A DNA stretch of 52,376 nucleotides, taken from positions 1 through 52,376 of the forward strand of contig JAEZCF010000040.1 in assembly GCA_023430045.1 (NCBI GenBank), read 5' to 3'. Below the pieces are notes generated by a model, which had not been told where the DNA came from, made no database searches, and saw nothing but the letters and a program-made list of their open reading frames with translations. Of this stretch, positions 18,762 to 26,914 are shown one piece after another. Made by a program: the position numbers and the translations under genes. Every line of letters begins with the position of its first letter. Within the stretch, counting starts at the first letter, position 1. The stretch comes from Pseudomonadota bacterium (lineage in GTDB: Bacteria; Pseudomonadota; Gammaproteobacteria; Xanthomonadales; Xanthomonadaceae).

Positions 18762-19469
18762 TCAATTGTTCAACGCGTACATCACGATGTTGACGCCGAA
18801 GCGGGTGTTGTCTTCGGCGAGGAAGCGCTTGTTGCGCCAGTCGTAGTCCCACTCGCAACCGTAGTCCTTGTTGCTGTAGAGCACGCCCAGGCGCCCATCC
18901 ACTTCGATGCCCTTCAGGTAATCGTGGACCAGGTCATCGCCCCAGCCATTGAGCTCGAAGCTGGTGGCCGGCGGCCCGTCGGGGAAGCGGAAGAAGCTGC
19001 GGTACAGCGCGTGGCTGTTGGGCAGCCTGCGCAGGGCCTTCGCCCCGAACAAGCGGCTCATCTGCGCCTCGAACGACGTGGCGAACAGGCCATCGATATC
19101 GTGGTTGCAGTCGTCCACGAACACGAAGCCACCACTGCGCACATAACGGACGAAGTTCTGGCGTTCGGCGGCATTGAACTCCACCAGCGTGTGCCCGGCC
19201 AGGTAGCAGAAAGGCGCTTCCAGCATGCGCGGGTCGGCCAGCGCGATCACATGTTCCTGTGGGTCCACCCGCAGCGAGGTGTAGTCGATCAGCGAGGTGA
19301 CCAGGTTGGACGGCATGCGCGCGTCCACGTCCCAGTCACCGGAATCGTATTGCAGGCGGGTGAACCAGAAGTCGTAGCGTGAGCTGCGCGGGCCTGCCTG
19401 CGCCCAGGCTGGAAGCGCTGCCGCCGAAGCGGCAGCGGCCAGCCAGCGCAGGCAGCTACGACGATCCAT
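18762..19469 (-). CDS. DUF4159 domain secreted protein
   Basis: 235 residues with an N-terminal export signal (MDRRSCLRWLAAAASAAALPAWAQA split around residues 1-24; RR at 3-4 followed by a Ser/Cys/Leu stretch, a possible Tat signal). The mature region contains FTRLQYDSGDWDVD, LVTSLIDYTSLRV, the glutamine-amidotransferase-like core (LVEFNAAERQNFVRYVRSGGF, split) and FVDDCNHDIDG, as expected for DUF4159. The C-terminus is complete (FGVNIVMYALNN). Start and upstream stop overlap as TGATG. DUF4159 genes commonly accompany MoxR/DUF58 clusters; the activity is unknown. Confidence 0.88.
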   Translation of the reverse strand: MDRRSCLRWLAAAASAAALPAWAQAGPRSSRYDFWFTRLQYDSGDWDVDARMPSNLVTSLIDYTSLRVDPQEHVIALADPRMLEAPFCYLAGHTLVEFNAAERQNFVRYVRSGGFVFVDDCNHDIDGLFATSFEAQMSRLFGAKALRRLPNSHALYRSFFRFPDGPPATSFELNGWGDDLVHDYLKGIEVDGRLGVLYSNKDYGCEWDYDWRNKRFLAEDNTRFGVNIVMYALNN

Positions 19470-20803
19470 CAGACCGCATCGGACAACGAGGTAAAGGTGA
19501 AATCACGCAGCCGCATCGGCGGGATCATCATCACCAGGCTGGACTCGTCGCCCGCCACGCGCACCGGCTTGCCCAGCTCGTCGATGTTGTTGAGCATGAT
19601 CACCGGCGATTCGTTGAAGCGGAAGTTCTTCACCGGATGCTTGATCTGCCCGTTCTCGATGTAGAACGTGCCATCGCGGGTCAGGCCGGTCAGCAGCACG
19701 GTCTGCGGATCGACCATGCGGATGTACCAGGTACGCGTGACCAGGATGCCCTTCTGCGTGCCGCGCACCAGATCGGCGGTGCTCTTGTCGCCACCGCTCA
19801 TCAGCAGGTTGCCCGGGCGCGCGTTGGCGGTCTTGCCTTCCTTCTGTGCCCAGAAACGCGAATAGTTGAGGTTGGCGACCTTGCCGTTCTCGATGATCGC
19901 GATCTTCTCGCGCGGCATGCCATCGTTGTCCCACGGCAACACCGGCGCTTCCGGATGCCACGGGTCGGCGTACATGCTCACGCGCGGATCATAGACCTGT
20001 TCGCCCAGCTTGTTGCCACCGCCCTTCTTCGACAGGAAGCTGCGGCCCTCATCGGCGGAACGTGCATCGAAGAAGTTCATCATGAAGCTGATCAGGCCGG
20101 CAGCGGCGGCCGGCTCCAGGATCACCGTGTACTTGCCCGGCTCCAGGGCCTTGGCTTCGGCCGATTCGGTGGCCTTGCGCATGGCGATGCGGATGTCCTG
20201 GTCGGCCTTGAAATCGGCCGCGTCCTTCAGGTTGCGGCCGACCCAGCCCGAACCGCGGCCGTCCTCGGTGCGCACGGTGCAGGTGTAATCGAAGCTGCTG
20301 GTGCGCTGGTAACCGAAGTTGCCATTGCTGTTGGCGGTGGCGACGAAACCCTGTCCGTCCTCGAGGAAACCGGCGGCGATCACCCCGGCTTCGCGGCACG
20401 GCAGGATCGAGTCAGCCGCCACCTTGGCGCGGAATGCCGGATCGATGGCGGCGGTGGATTCGCTGAAGGTCGGGCTGGCCTTGTAGTCCTGTTTTCCGAT
20501 GGCCGGAATGAACTCCGGGTTTTCCGGTGCCAGCCGGGCCAGGTCCTCGGCACGGCGCACCACGCGCTCCAGTGCGGCGTCGTCGAACTCGTTGATGGAG
20601 GCCGTGCCGACGCGCTTGCCGAAGGCCACCTGCACGGCCAGCGAGGCATCGCTGACCACGCCGCTGGTGGAGATGTTGTTCAGCGCGAAGCGGATGTTGC
20701 CGTCGATGGAACCGGCCAGGGTGGCAGTGCACTCGTCGGCTTTGGACAGGGCGATGACCTTGTCCAGGATGGCCTTGGCCTGCTGTTCGGTGAAGATGCT
20801 CAT
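19469..20803 (-). CDS. TldD/PmbA-family protein, TldE-like subunit
   Basis: 444 residues, near the usual PmbA/TldE length. It has no signal peptide (MSIFTEQQAKAILDKVI) and no HExxxH motif, as expected for the non-metal TldE half of TldD/TldE proteases. Family landmarks: NNISTSGVVSD, GYQRTSSFDYTCTV, PGKYTVILEPAAAAGLI, DDxRxSMYADPWHPEAP-type block and GNLLMSGGD. In Escherichia coli TldD-TldE degrades unfolded peptides and helps mature microcin B17 and CcdA turnover. Here it follows two TldD-like genes (21 bp after the first) and leads into DUF4159 by a 1-bp overlap. A cytosolic TldE beside Tat-type TldDs is unexpected. Confidence 0.9.
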   Translation of the reverse strand: MSIFTEQQAKAILDKVIALSKADECTATLAGSIDGNIRFALNNISTSGVVSDASLAVQVAFGKRVGTASINEFDDAALERVVRRAEDLARLAPENPEFIPAIGKQDYKASPTFSESTAAIDPAFRAKVAADSILPCREAGVIAAGFLEDGQGFVATANSNGNFGYQRTSSFDYTCTVRTEDGRGSGWVGRNLKDAADFKADQDIRIAMRKATESAEAKALEPGKYTVILEPAAAAGLISFMMNFFDARSADEGRSFLSKKGGGNKLGEQVYDPRVSMYADPWHPEAPVLPWDNDGMPREKIAIIENGKVANLNYSRFWAQKEGKTANARPGNLLMSGGDKSTADLVRGTQKGILVTRTWYIRMVDPQTVLLTGLTRDGTFYIENGQIKHPVKNFRFNESPVIMLNNIDELGKPVRVAGDESSLVMMIPPMRLRDFTFTSLSDAV

Positions 20804-20824
20804 GGGTATCGGGCTCCAGACCGG

Positions 20825-22459
20825 TCAGCCGAGGCTGCGTGCGGTGTTGATGACGTTGATGCCGTCGAAACGGGCGGTGGACGAACCGTGCGAGACCGCC
20901 GAGACCTGGCCCGGCTGGCCCTTGCCATCGAAGAACGATCCGCCGAGGCGGTAATCGCGCTCGTCGGCGACGGCGCTGCAGGCATTCCAGAACTCCGGCG
21001 TGCGGATCTGGTAGGCGACGTCCTCCAGCATGCCGGTGATCCTGCCGTTCTTGATCTCGTAGAACAGCTGGCCACCGAACTGTGCGTTGTAACGCTGCTG
21101 GTCGATGGAGAACGAGCCATCGCCGATGATGTAGATGCCGTTCTCCACGTCCTTGATCATGTCGTCCACGCTCAACGGCGTCTTTCCCGGCGCCATCGAG
21201 ACATTGGCCATGCGCTGGAACTGTACACTGGACCAGGAATCGGCATAGCAGCAGCCGTCCGATTCGGTCTTGCCCAGGATGTGGGCCTGGTCGCGGATGG
21301 TCTGGTAATCGACCAGCTTGCCATCGGTGATCAGGTCCCAGCGCTTGCACTTCACGCCTTCATCGTCATACGCCACCGCGCCCAGGCTGCCCTGCTGGGT
21401 CTTGTCGGCGAAGATGTTGACGTGCTCGCTACCGTACTGGAAATGCTGTTCGCGCTTGTCCAGGGTGGCAAAGCTGGTGCCTGCGTAGTTGGCCTCGTAG
21501 CCGAGCACGCGGTCCAGTTCCAGCGGGTGGCCGATCGATTCGTGGATGGTCAGCCAGGTATGCGAAGGATCCAGCACCAGGTCGTACTTGCCCGGCTTCA
21601 CCGACGGCGCCTTGAGCTTCTCCTGGGCCTGTTTCGCTGCGGCGATGGCATCTTCCTTCATGTCATAGGACGAGGAATAGTTGACCACGCCGTTGGGTGT
21701 GCGCACCTTGCCGGCCGCGGCGCCATCGAGGTATTCGTAGCCCATGCCCATCGGCGCGGACAGCCCTTCGCGGGTGCGGAATTTGCCGGTCGTCTTGTCG
21801 ATGGCGGTGATCGTCATCGGTACCCAGATGCGGTGCACGTCCTGGTCGATGTAGGAGCCGTCGGTGGACGCGAAATACTTCTGCTCGTTGACCAGGAACA
21901 TCATCGAGTTGACGAAGCTGGCACCGGCGTTGATCGCCGCGGCATTGACGTCCAGCAGCAGGCCCACCTTGTCCTTGACCGGCACTTCCATCGCGTTCTT
22001 GCGGATAGGCGTGCGCCAGCTCACCTCGCCCACGCCTGGCGCGGCGGCCAGTTGTACGGGTTCGGTCTGGATGCCGGCGTTCGCACGTGCGATGCCGGCC
22101 GCCTGCTGGGCTGCCTTGGCCACGTCGGCGTTACCGAGCTGGTTGGTGGCCGCAAAGCCCCATGCACCGTTGACCAGCACGCGGATGCCCACACCGGTGG
22201 ACTCGGTGTTGACCACGTTCTGGACCTTGTCTTCGCGGGTGATCACGAACTGCCGCAGGTAACGGCCGATGCGCACGTCGCAGTAAGTGGCGCCGGCGCT
22301 GCGCGCGGCCTGCAGCGCCACATCGGCGAGGCGCTTCTTCAGCGCCGGATCAAGCGTGGACTGCAGCTGCTCGGCGGCGATCGCCTTGCCGAAGAACGAC
22401 GGCACCAGCAGGCCGCCTGCGGTGAGCCCGGTGAGGGCGAGGAAGTCACGTCTTTGCAA
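20825..22459 (-). CDS. TldD-like metalloprotease with Tat-type signal (copy 1)
   Basis: 544 residues. Metal site LTIHESIGHPLELDR, with the TldD HExxxH at 306-311. Other family blocks: CDVRIGRYLRQ (60-70), VGIRVLVNGAWGFAAT (90-105), DEGVKCKRWDLI, ADSWSSVQFQRMANV and GGSFFDGKGQPGQVSAVSHG. The N-terminus MQRRDFLALTGLTAGGLLVP is a twin-arginine-like signal (RRDFL plus a hydrophobic core), so export to the periplasm is predicted. The protein is about 60 residues longer than Escherichia coli TldD, mostly at the N-terminus. It is a close paralogue of the gene 33 bp upstream. A canonical housekeeping tldD probably lies elsewhere in the genome. Confidence 0.92.
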   Translation of the reverse strand: MQRRDFLALTGLTAGGLLVPSFFGKAIAAEQLQSTLDPALKKRLADVALQAARSAGATYCDVRIGRYLRQFVITREDKVQNVVNTESTGVGIRVLVNGAWGFAATNQLGNADVAKAAQQAAGIARANAGIQTEPVQLAAAPGVGEVSWRTPIRKNAMEVPVKDKVGLLLDVNAAAINAGASFVNSMMFLVNEQKYFASTDGSYIDQDVHRIWVPMTITAIDKTTGKFRTREGLSAPMGMGYEYLDGAAAGKVRTPNGVVNYSSSYDMKEDAIAAAKQAQEKLKAPSVKPGKYDLVLDPSHTWLTIHESIGHPLELDRVLGYEANYAGTSFATLDKREQHFQYGSEHVNIFADKTQQGSLGAVAYDDEGVKCKRWDLITDGKLVDYQTIRDQAHILGKTESDGCCYADSWSSVQFQRMANVSMAPGKTPLSVDDMIKDVENGIYIIGDGSFSIDQQRYNAQFGGQLFYEIKNGRITGMLEDVAYQIRTPEFWNACSAVADERDYRLGGSFFDGKGQPGQVSAVSHGSSTARFDGINVINTARSLG

Positions 22460-22492
22460 GGCTGCTCTCCACGTAGGGAAGTTGGACAGGAC

Positions 22493-24124
22493 TCATGCGC
22501 CAAGGCTGCGCGCGGTGTTGATGATGTTGACGCCGTTGAAGCGGGTGGTGGACGAGCCGTGCGACACCGCCGATACCTGTGCCGGCTGGCCCTTGCCGTC
22601 GAAGAATGAGCCGCCGAGGCGGAAATCACGCTCGTCGCAGATGGCCGTGCAGGCATTCCAGAACTCCGGTGTGCGGATCTGGTAGGCCGCGTCCTCGACC
22701 ATGCCGGTGATGCGGCCATCCTTGATCTGGTAGCAGAGCTGGGCACCGAACTGGGCGTTGTAGCGCTGCTGGTCGATGGAATACGAGCCGCGGCCGTGGA
22801 AGTACAAGCCGTTCTCCACATCCTTGACCATGTCCGCAACGCTCAGCGGGGCATTGCCTGGTGCCAGCGACACGTTCGCCATGCGCTGGAACTGCACGCT
22901 GGACCAGGAATCGGCATAGCTGCAGCCATGGGAGGCGTCGCGGCCGAGAATATGTGCCTCATCGCGGGTGGCCTGGTAGTCCACCAGGATGCCGTCGCGG
23001 ACCAGATCCCAGCGCTGCGTCCTGACCCCTTCATCGTCATAGCCCACCGCGCCGAGGCTTCCCGGCTGGGTCTTGTCGGCAAAGAAGTTGACGAGGTCGC
23101 TGCCCCAGCGGAAGCCGGCATCGCGCTTGTCCAGGGTGGCAAAACTGGTGCCGGCGTAGTTGGCTTCATAGCCCAGCACGCGGTCCAGTTCCAGCGGATG
23201 GCCGACATTCTCGTGGATGGTCAGGAACAGGTTGGAGGGATCAAGCACCACGTCGTACCTGCCCGGCTTCACCGACGGCGCGTTGAGCTTCTCGCGGGCC
23301 TGGCGCGCGGCGGCGATGGCATCCTCGCGAGGTGCATAGGAATGGCCGTATCCGACCACGCCTCCGGGGAGTTCGAAGCGACCGGAGCGGTCGCCGTCCA
23401 GGAATTCGTAGCCCATGCCCATCGGTGCAGCCAGGCTGCTGCGGCTGCGGAATTTCCCGCTGGCCTTGTCCACGGCGGTGGCGGTGAACGGCAGCCAGAT
23501 GCGATGCACGTCCTGGTCGATCCACGAGCCATCACTGGAGGCAAAGTACTTCTGCTCATTGACGAGGAACAGCGTGGAGTTGAAGAAGTCCGCACCGGCT
23601 TCAAGGCCGGCGGCGTTGATGTCCAGCAGCAGCGCCACCTTGTCCTGCACCGGTACCGCCATGGCGTTCTTCTTCAGCGGCGTGCGCCAGCTGACCTCGC
23701 CGACGCCCGGCGTGGCGGCCAGCTGCACGCGGCGGGTCTGTACGCGTGCGTTGGCACGCGCGATGGCTACCGCCTGCGCGACGGCCTGCACCACCTGCTC
23801 GGGCGTGCGCTGATGGGTGGCGGCAAAGCCCCACGCGCCATCGACGATGACGCGGACGCCGACGCCAGCCGATTCGCTGTTGGTGACGTTCTGGACATTG
23901 CGCTCGCGGGTGATCACAGCCTGGTTCAGGTAACGCCCGATGCGGACGTCGCAGTAACTGGCACCGGTCTGGCGCGCGGCCTGCAGGGCGGCATCCGCCA
24001 GGCGTTTTCCAAGCACCGGATCGCCCGGTTCGAGCAGCTGTTCGGCAGCGATCAGCCGCGCATGCGGCAGGATCAGCCCGGCCAGGCCCAATCCGGAAAG
24101 CGCCAGGAACTCACGACGTTGCAC
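22493..24124 (-). CDS. TldD-like metalloprotease with Tat-type signal (copy 2), first gene of cluster
   Basis: About 543 residues from the GTG at 24124, which begins VQRREFLALSGLGLAGLILP, a twin-arginine-type signal matching copy 1. An upstream ATG (24187) would put 21 extra residues before it. The HExxxH site is TIHENVGHPLELDR. Most blocks match copy 1 (NEQKYFAS-DGS-IDQDVHRIW, APMGMGYE-LDG, QQRYNAQFG, RTPEFWNAC), showing tandem duplication followed by divergence. A TGGGGTGG stretch lies upstream as a possible ribosome site. It is probably the promoter-proximal gene of the nine-gene run to 11759, and is divergent from the methyltransferase gene at 24249. Confidence 0.88.
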   Translation of the reverse strand: MQRREFLALSGLGLAGLILPHARLIAAEQLLEPGDPVLGKRLADAALQAARQTGASYCDVRIGRYLNQAVITRERNVQNVTNSESAGVGVRVIVDGAWGFAATHQRTPEQVVQAVAQAVAIARANARVQTRRVQLAATPGVGEVSWRTPLKKNAMAVPVQDKVALLLDINAAGLEAGADFFNSTLFLVNEQKYFASSDGSWIDQDVHRIWLPFTATAVDKASGKFRSRSSLAAPMGMGYEFLDGDRSGRFELPGGVVGYGHSYAPREDAIAAARQAREKLNAPSVKPGRYDVVLDPSNLFLTIHENVGHPLELDRVLGYEANYAGTSFATLDKRDAGFRWGSDLVNFFADKTQPGSLGAVGYDDEGVRTQRWDLVRDGILVDYQATRDEAHILGRDASHGCSYADSWSSVQFQRMANVSLAPGNAPLSVADMVKDVENGLYFHGRGSYSIDQQRYNAQFGAQLCYQIKDGRITGMVEDAAYQIRTPEFWNACTAICDERDFRLGGSFFDGKGQPAQVSAVSHGSSTTRFNGVNIINTARSLGA

Positions 24125-24188
24125 CGCCACCACCCCACAGACCGCATATTGATCCCCGACTGTCGCCAGCGCGCGACGCAGGCACAAG

Positions 24189-24200
24189 TGACTGCAGTCA
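24189..24200. promoter_or_regulatory. 12-bp palindrome in divergent promoter region
   Basis: TGACTGCAGTCA is a perfect palindrome between the divergent tldD-like and methyltransferase genes. It is a candidate operator for either; no regulator can be named. Confidence 0.3.
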
Positions 24201-24255
24201 TGGTTCGGCTACAGGCACAATGAGATTCCGCAACGTCCGTCACGAACCATGACTG
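24195..24255. promoter_or_regulatory. 13-bp inverted repeat spanning the methyltransferase start codon
   Basis: CAGTCATGGTTCG (24195-24207) and its exact complement CGAACCATGACTG (24243-24255) are separated by 35 nt. The second arm contains the ATG at 24249. In a transcript that starts before 24195 the start codon would be in a stable stem; otherwise it could be a DNA operator pair. Confidence 0.5.
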
Positions 24256-24866
24256 AAAAGCCGTTTTCGCTGGCCTGCGAACGCAACCGCGAGCCGATCG
24301 CCGCCGCGTTGGATACATGGATGGCCAGTCGTCGCCATGTACTGGAGATCGGCAGCGGCACCGGCCAGCACGCCGTGTTCTTCGCCCGGCGCTGGCCTTA
24401 CCTGCGCTGGCAGCCCAGCGACCATGCCGACCATCTACCGGGCATCGAAGCCTGGCGTGCCGATGCTGCCCTGGACAACCTGCTGCCGCCGTTCGTGCTG
24501 CAGGCGGAGCTTCCACCGTCGCCGCCGCTGGCGGTGCCGCCCGGGGGCTCACGCTTCGACGCGGTATTCAGCGCCAACACGCTGCACATCATGGGCTGGG
24601 AGCATGTGCGCGCGCTGTTCGCTGGCCTGCCGCCTGTACTGGCGCCGGGTGCGTTGCTGGTGGTATATGGGCCCTTCAATGAGCAGGGGCGCTTCACCAG
24701 CGAAAGCAACGCGCAGTTCGACGGCTGGCTGAAAGCCCGCGATCCACGCAGTGGCATCCGGGATGTGGAGGCCGTGCAGGCGCTGGCTTCGGCGCAGGGG
24801 TTTGTGGCGCTCGAGGACATCGCCATGCCGGCCAACAACCGTCTGTTGCTTTGGCAACTGGGGTGA
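24249..24866 (+). CDS. DUF938 family SAM-dependent methyltransferase
   Basis: 205 residues. Starts with the DUF938 signature FSLACERNREPIAAAL (6-21), then SAM motif I VLEIGSGTGQHAVFFA (31-46), the acidic W-x-PSDHAD, a motif with FDAVFSANTLHIMGWE (about 103-118) and VVYGPFNEQGRFTSESN (about 138-154). Full length for the family. Substrate unknown. Ends exactly where convergent hipA ends (no intergenic base). The start codon sits inside an inverted repeat. Confidence 0.92.
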   Translation: MTEKPFSLACERNREPIAAALDTWMASRRHVLEIGSGTGQHAVFFARRWPYLRWQPSDHADHLPGIEAWRADAALDNLLPPFVLQAELPPSPPLAVPPGGSRFDAVFSANTLHIMGWEHVRALFAGLPPVLAPGALLVVYGPFNEQGRFTSESNAQFDGWLKARDPRSGIRDVEAVQALASAQGFVALEDIAMPANNRLLLWQLG

Positions 24867-26156
24867 TCAGTTTCTGGACCGGGTCTGGAACTTGTTCATC
24901 AGGCGGGCGCAGGACGCGTGGATCTCCTCGACCAGGCGATCCAGCACCGGGTGTCCGATGCCCTCCTCTTTGAAGAGAGCATGCAGCTCGGACGCGGCGG
25001 CTGGCAGTTCGGTAGCCATCTCTGCCAATCGATACAGGACATCGACCTTGTCCAGGCGCATCGAGCTCGCCGTGGCCTGCCAGTCTTCCAGCCTGATATC
25101 CCACCACCTGTAATGGCTGCCGATCTTCATCGCCATCTTGATCTTGCGTTTCTGCAGGCTGGGATAAGGAAAGGCGCTGGAAATATCGTAAAGCGGAGCC
25201 AGCCTGACGTTGCCAGCGGCGCCGAACAACACGGAATAGTTCTTGGCGTGCGCGTCCGTCCCGCCGATCAGGTAGTTGAAGATCAGCGCCTTCATGAGCG
25301 CCTCGACATCGGCATGCGGCTGTGATGAATGCTGCCAGAGTACGTCGGCGAGGTCAGCCGGTCCCGGACCGCCCTGATTCTGGTATTTGAGATGGGGCAT
25401 CACCGAGAGTGCCTGGCAGAAGTCCTCCTGGTGCAGGCGATGCCATGCGGTACCTGCGTACTCGCGGTCATAACGTTCGACGCAGATTGCCGCCTCTGCG
25501 CCGACCTTGATTTGCTCGACATGCGCGGCAGACATGCCAAGGCTGCGTGCCAATCTCAGGCAGAAAATTTCGTTCTCGACGAAACCGTCGTACTCGCCAC
25601 TTGGGGGCTTGAGGATGTGCGTTGTTGGAATGCGTCCGGTTGGAATAGCCCAACTTCCGCCTGGCCTGCGCATCAGTGCGATCTTGGATTGAGCGCCTGC
25701 CAGGCTGAAGTGACCTACATCATCGGTAAGGCGACCGACGCCGTGCGTCTGGCGCAGTCCTGCCAGGCGGGCCTCCACCTCCTGATCGGTCAGGTCGACG
25801 ACTCCGTCATCGGCACCGCCGAGAACATCGGCAAGGCGATCATCGGACACGAACTGCACTGCACCGGCACAGTCTTCGCCGACATGGGAAAGCAGGGCGA
25901 CCGGATTCCTGGGCGAGACATGGAAGTGCGTACCCCAGCGTTGCAGGAGCGCCTCATTGTCCGGCAGCAGACCCCAGAGGACAGATGAGACCTTGCCGTG
26001 TTCGATGCGTGGCTGCAGCAGCGGCAGGCTGAGGGAAACCGGGTAGGCGTCGGCTGCTTCCTGCCATTCCGGGCTGTACGAGAATCGGGGATTGCCGAAG
26101 GTGTCGGTTTCCAGTTTCCCAGCGACCCTGCCAGAGAGGAGGACATTCAGGATCAT
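24867..26156 (-). CDS. hipA: HipA-family serine/threonine kinase toxin
   Basis: 429 residues from the ATG at 26156. N-terminal HipA domain (LNVLLSGRVAGKLE; SLSLPLL; LWGLLPDN) and kinase core: HFSLAGAQSKIAL (149-161, activation-loop Ser151 and Lys158), CVERYDR (225-231), catalytic IGGTDAHAKNYSV with Asp301, and metal-binding LYDISSAFPYP with Asp324. Chromosomal HipA kinases phosphorylate aminoacyl-tRNA synthetases (GltX in Escherichia coli) and induce growth arrest; the target here is unknown. Key residues are intact, so it is probably active. It lies 65 bp downstream of hipB. GC is lower than in the flanks, suggesting acquisition. Confidence 0.93.
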   Translation of the reverse strand: MILNVLLSGRVAGKLETDTFGNPRFSYSPEWQEAADAYPVSLSLPLLQPRIEHGKVSSVLWGLLPDNEALLQRWGTHFHVSPRNPVALLSHVGEDCAGAVQFVSDDRLADVLGGADDGVVDLTDQEVEARLAGLRQTHGVGRLTDDVGHFSLAGAQSKIALMRRPGGSWAIPTGRIPTTHILKPPSGEYDGFVENEIFCLRLARSLGMSAAHVEQIKVGAEAAICVERYDREYAGTAWHRLHQEDFCQALSVMPHLKYQNQGGPGPADLADVLWQHSSQPHADVEALMKALIFNYLIGGTDAHAKNYSVLFGAAGNVRLAPLYDISSAFPYPSLQKRKIKMAMKIGSHYRWWDIRLEDWQATASSMRLDKVDVLYRLAEMATELPAAASELHALFKEEGIGHPVLDRLVEEIHASCARLMNKFQTRSRN

Positions 26157-26221
26157 GTTGTTTCTCGACTGGACGTTGCGGAACGACTGCGGTATCCGGC
26201 CGTTCGGTTGCAAATGATGAC

Positions 26222-26707
26222 TTACGGTTTTTTCCGGGTGCTTTTTCCTGAGGCCTCGCTCTGCTCCAGCCATGCCTGGACAGCCTGCCTGGCGGCATCG
26301 GACGCGGCCTCCCGGCCCGTATCAGCGGCGAAGCGGGCTGTGGGTTCGTTGACGCCCGGGCTTCGGGGCCTGGAGGAACTGGAGTAATGGATGCCGCGTG
26401 TACCTGTAGCAGGCTCCCTGTTGCGTTCGATCACATTGTCGATGTCGGGGACGGAGATACGGGGCAGGGAGGAACCCTCGCTGGCGTAGGGTGCCTCCAA
26501 GGGCATGGCATCCAGCGTGATTCCGAGGACATTCAAGGTTCTCAGAACCAGGTGCAGTTCCGCCCGAGGCTTTCCTTTCTCGATTTCAATGATCCAGCGT
26601 CGGCTGACACCCACTTCATGGGCCAGTCTGGCCTGGTCCCATGCGAGCATTCTGCGGCGTTGACGAATGATGTTGCCGAGATCGTCAGGGGTTCTGAGTT
26701 TGGCCAT
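26222..26707 (-). CDS. hipB: HipB-type XRE antitoxin with long C-terminal tail
   Basis: 161 residues from the ATG at 26707. The helix-turn-helix (about 10-65) reads LGNIIRQRRRMLAWDQ, LAHEVGVSRRWIIEIEKGK and LVLRTLNVLGITL, typical of HipB. After residue 75 comes a Pro/Ser/Arg-rich tail of about 85 residues, longer than the short flexible tail of Escherichia coli HipB (88 residues in all). A start at 26770 is possible but would place two operator-like palindromes inside the coding sequence. It is expected to neutralise HipA and repress hipBA through the palindromes upstream. Confidence 0.88.
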   Translation of the reverse strand: MAKLRTPDDLGNIIRQRRRMLAWDQARLAHEVGVSRRWIIEIEKGKPRAELHLVLRTLNVLGITLDAMPLEAPYASEGSSLPRISVPDIDNVIERNREPATGTRGIHYSSSSRPRSPGVNEPTARFAADTGREAASDAARQAVQAWLEQSEASGKSTRKKP

Positions 26708-26717
26708 ACGTCCAAAT

Positions 26718-26913
26718 GTAAGCGATTGCTCACATCGGCGAAAGTGTAATTGATCGATTACATTAGCCATAGAGTCACCGAACGCTCACTTGAACGATGA
26801 GCGAACGGTAACATTGTATGGAAAGAGGATGGAAGTGGCATTGACGACATTGCACGGACGACATCAAAAGTAACCGTTCGGTGACAATGCGGTCAATGTC
26901 ACCGAACGATCAC
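26718..26913. promoter_or_regulatory. Array of six 16-bp operator-like palindromes upstream of hipB
   Basis: Sites at 26718-26733, 26746-26761, 26774-26789, 26797-26812, 26870-26885 and 26898-26913 fit GTnAnCGnnCGnTnAC, with up to three mismatches. Starts are 28 bp apart for the first three and for the last two. They cover the whole hipB upstream region to within 1 bp of the preceding gene's stop codon. Best explained as HipB (or HipBA complex) operators for cooperative autorepression. The surrounding DNA is notably AT-richer than neighbouring genes. Confidence 0.7.
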
Positions 26914-26914
26914 A

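Noticed and set aside
19379..22609. 1076-codon plus-strand open frame
   Set aside because: Antisense to two TldD/TldE genes with intact motifs; composition is that of a complement-strand shadow.
26157..26273. Longer HipA starting inside hipB
   Set aside because: The added 39 residues read through the hipB end and match no HipA N-terminus.
26708..26770. Longer HipB starting at 26770
   Set aside because: It would put two operator-like palindromes in the coding region and adds residues not seen in HipB; the 26707 start fits the HTH family.
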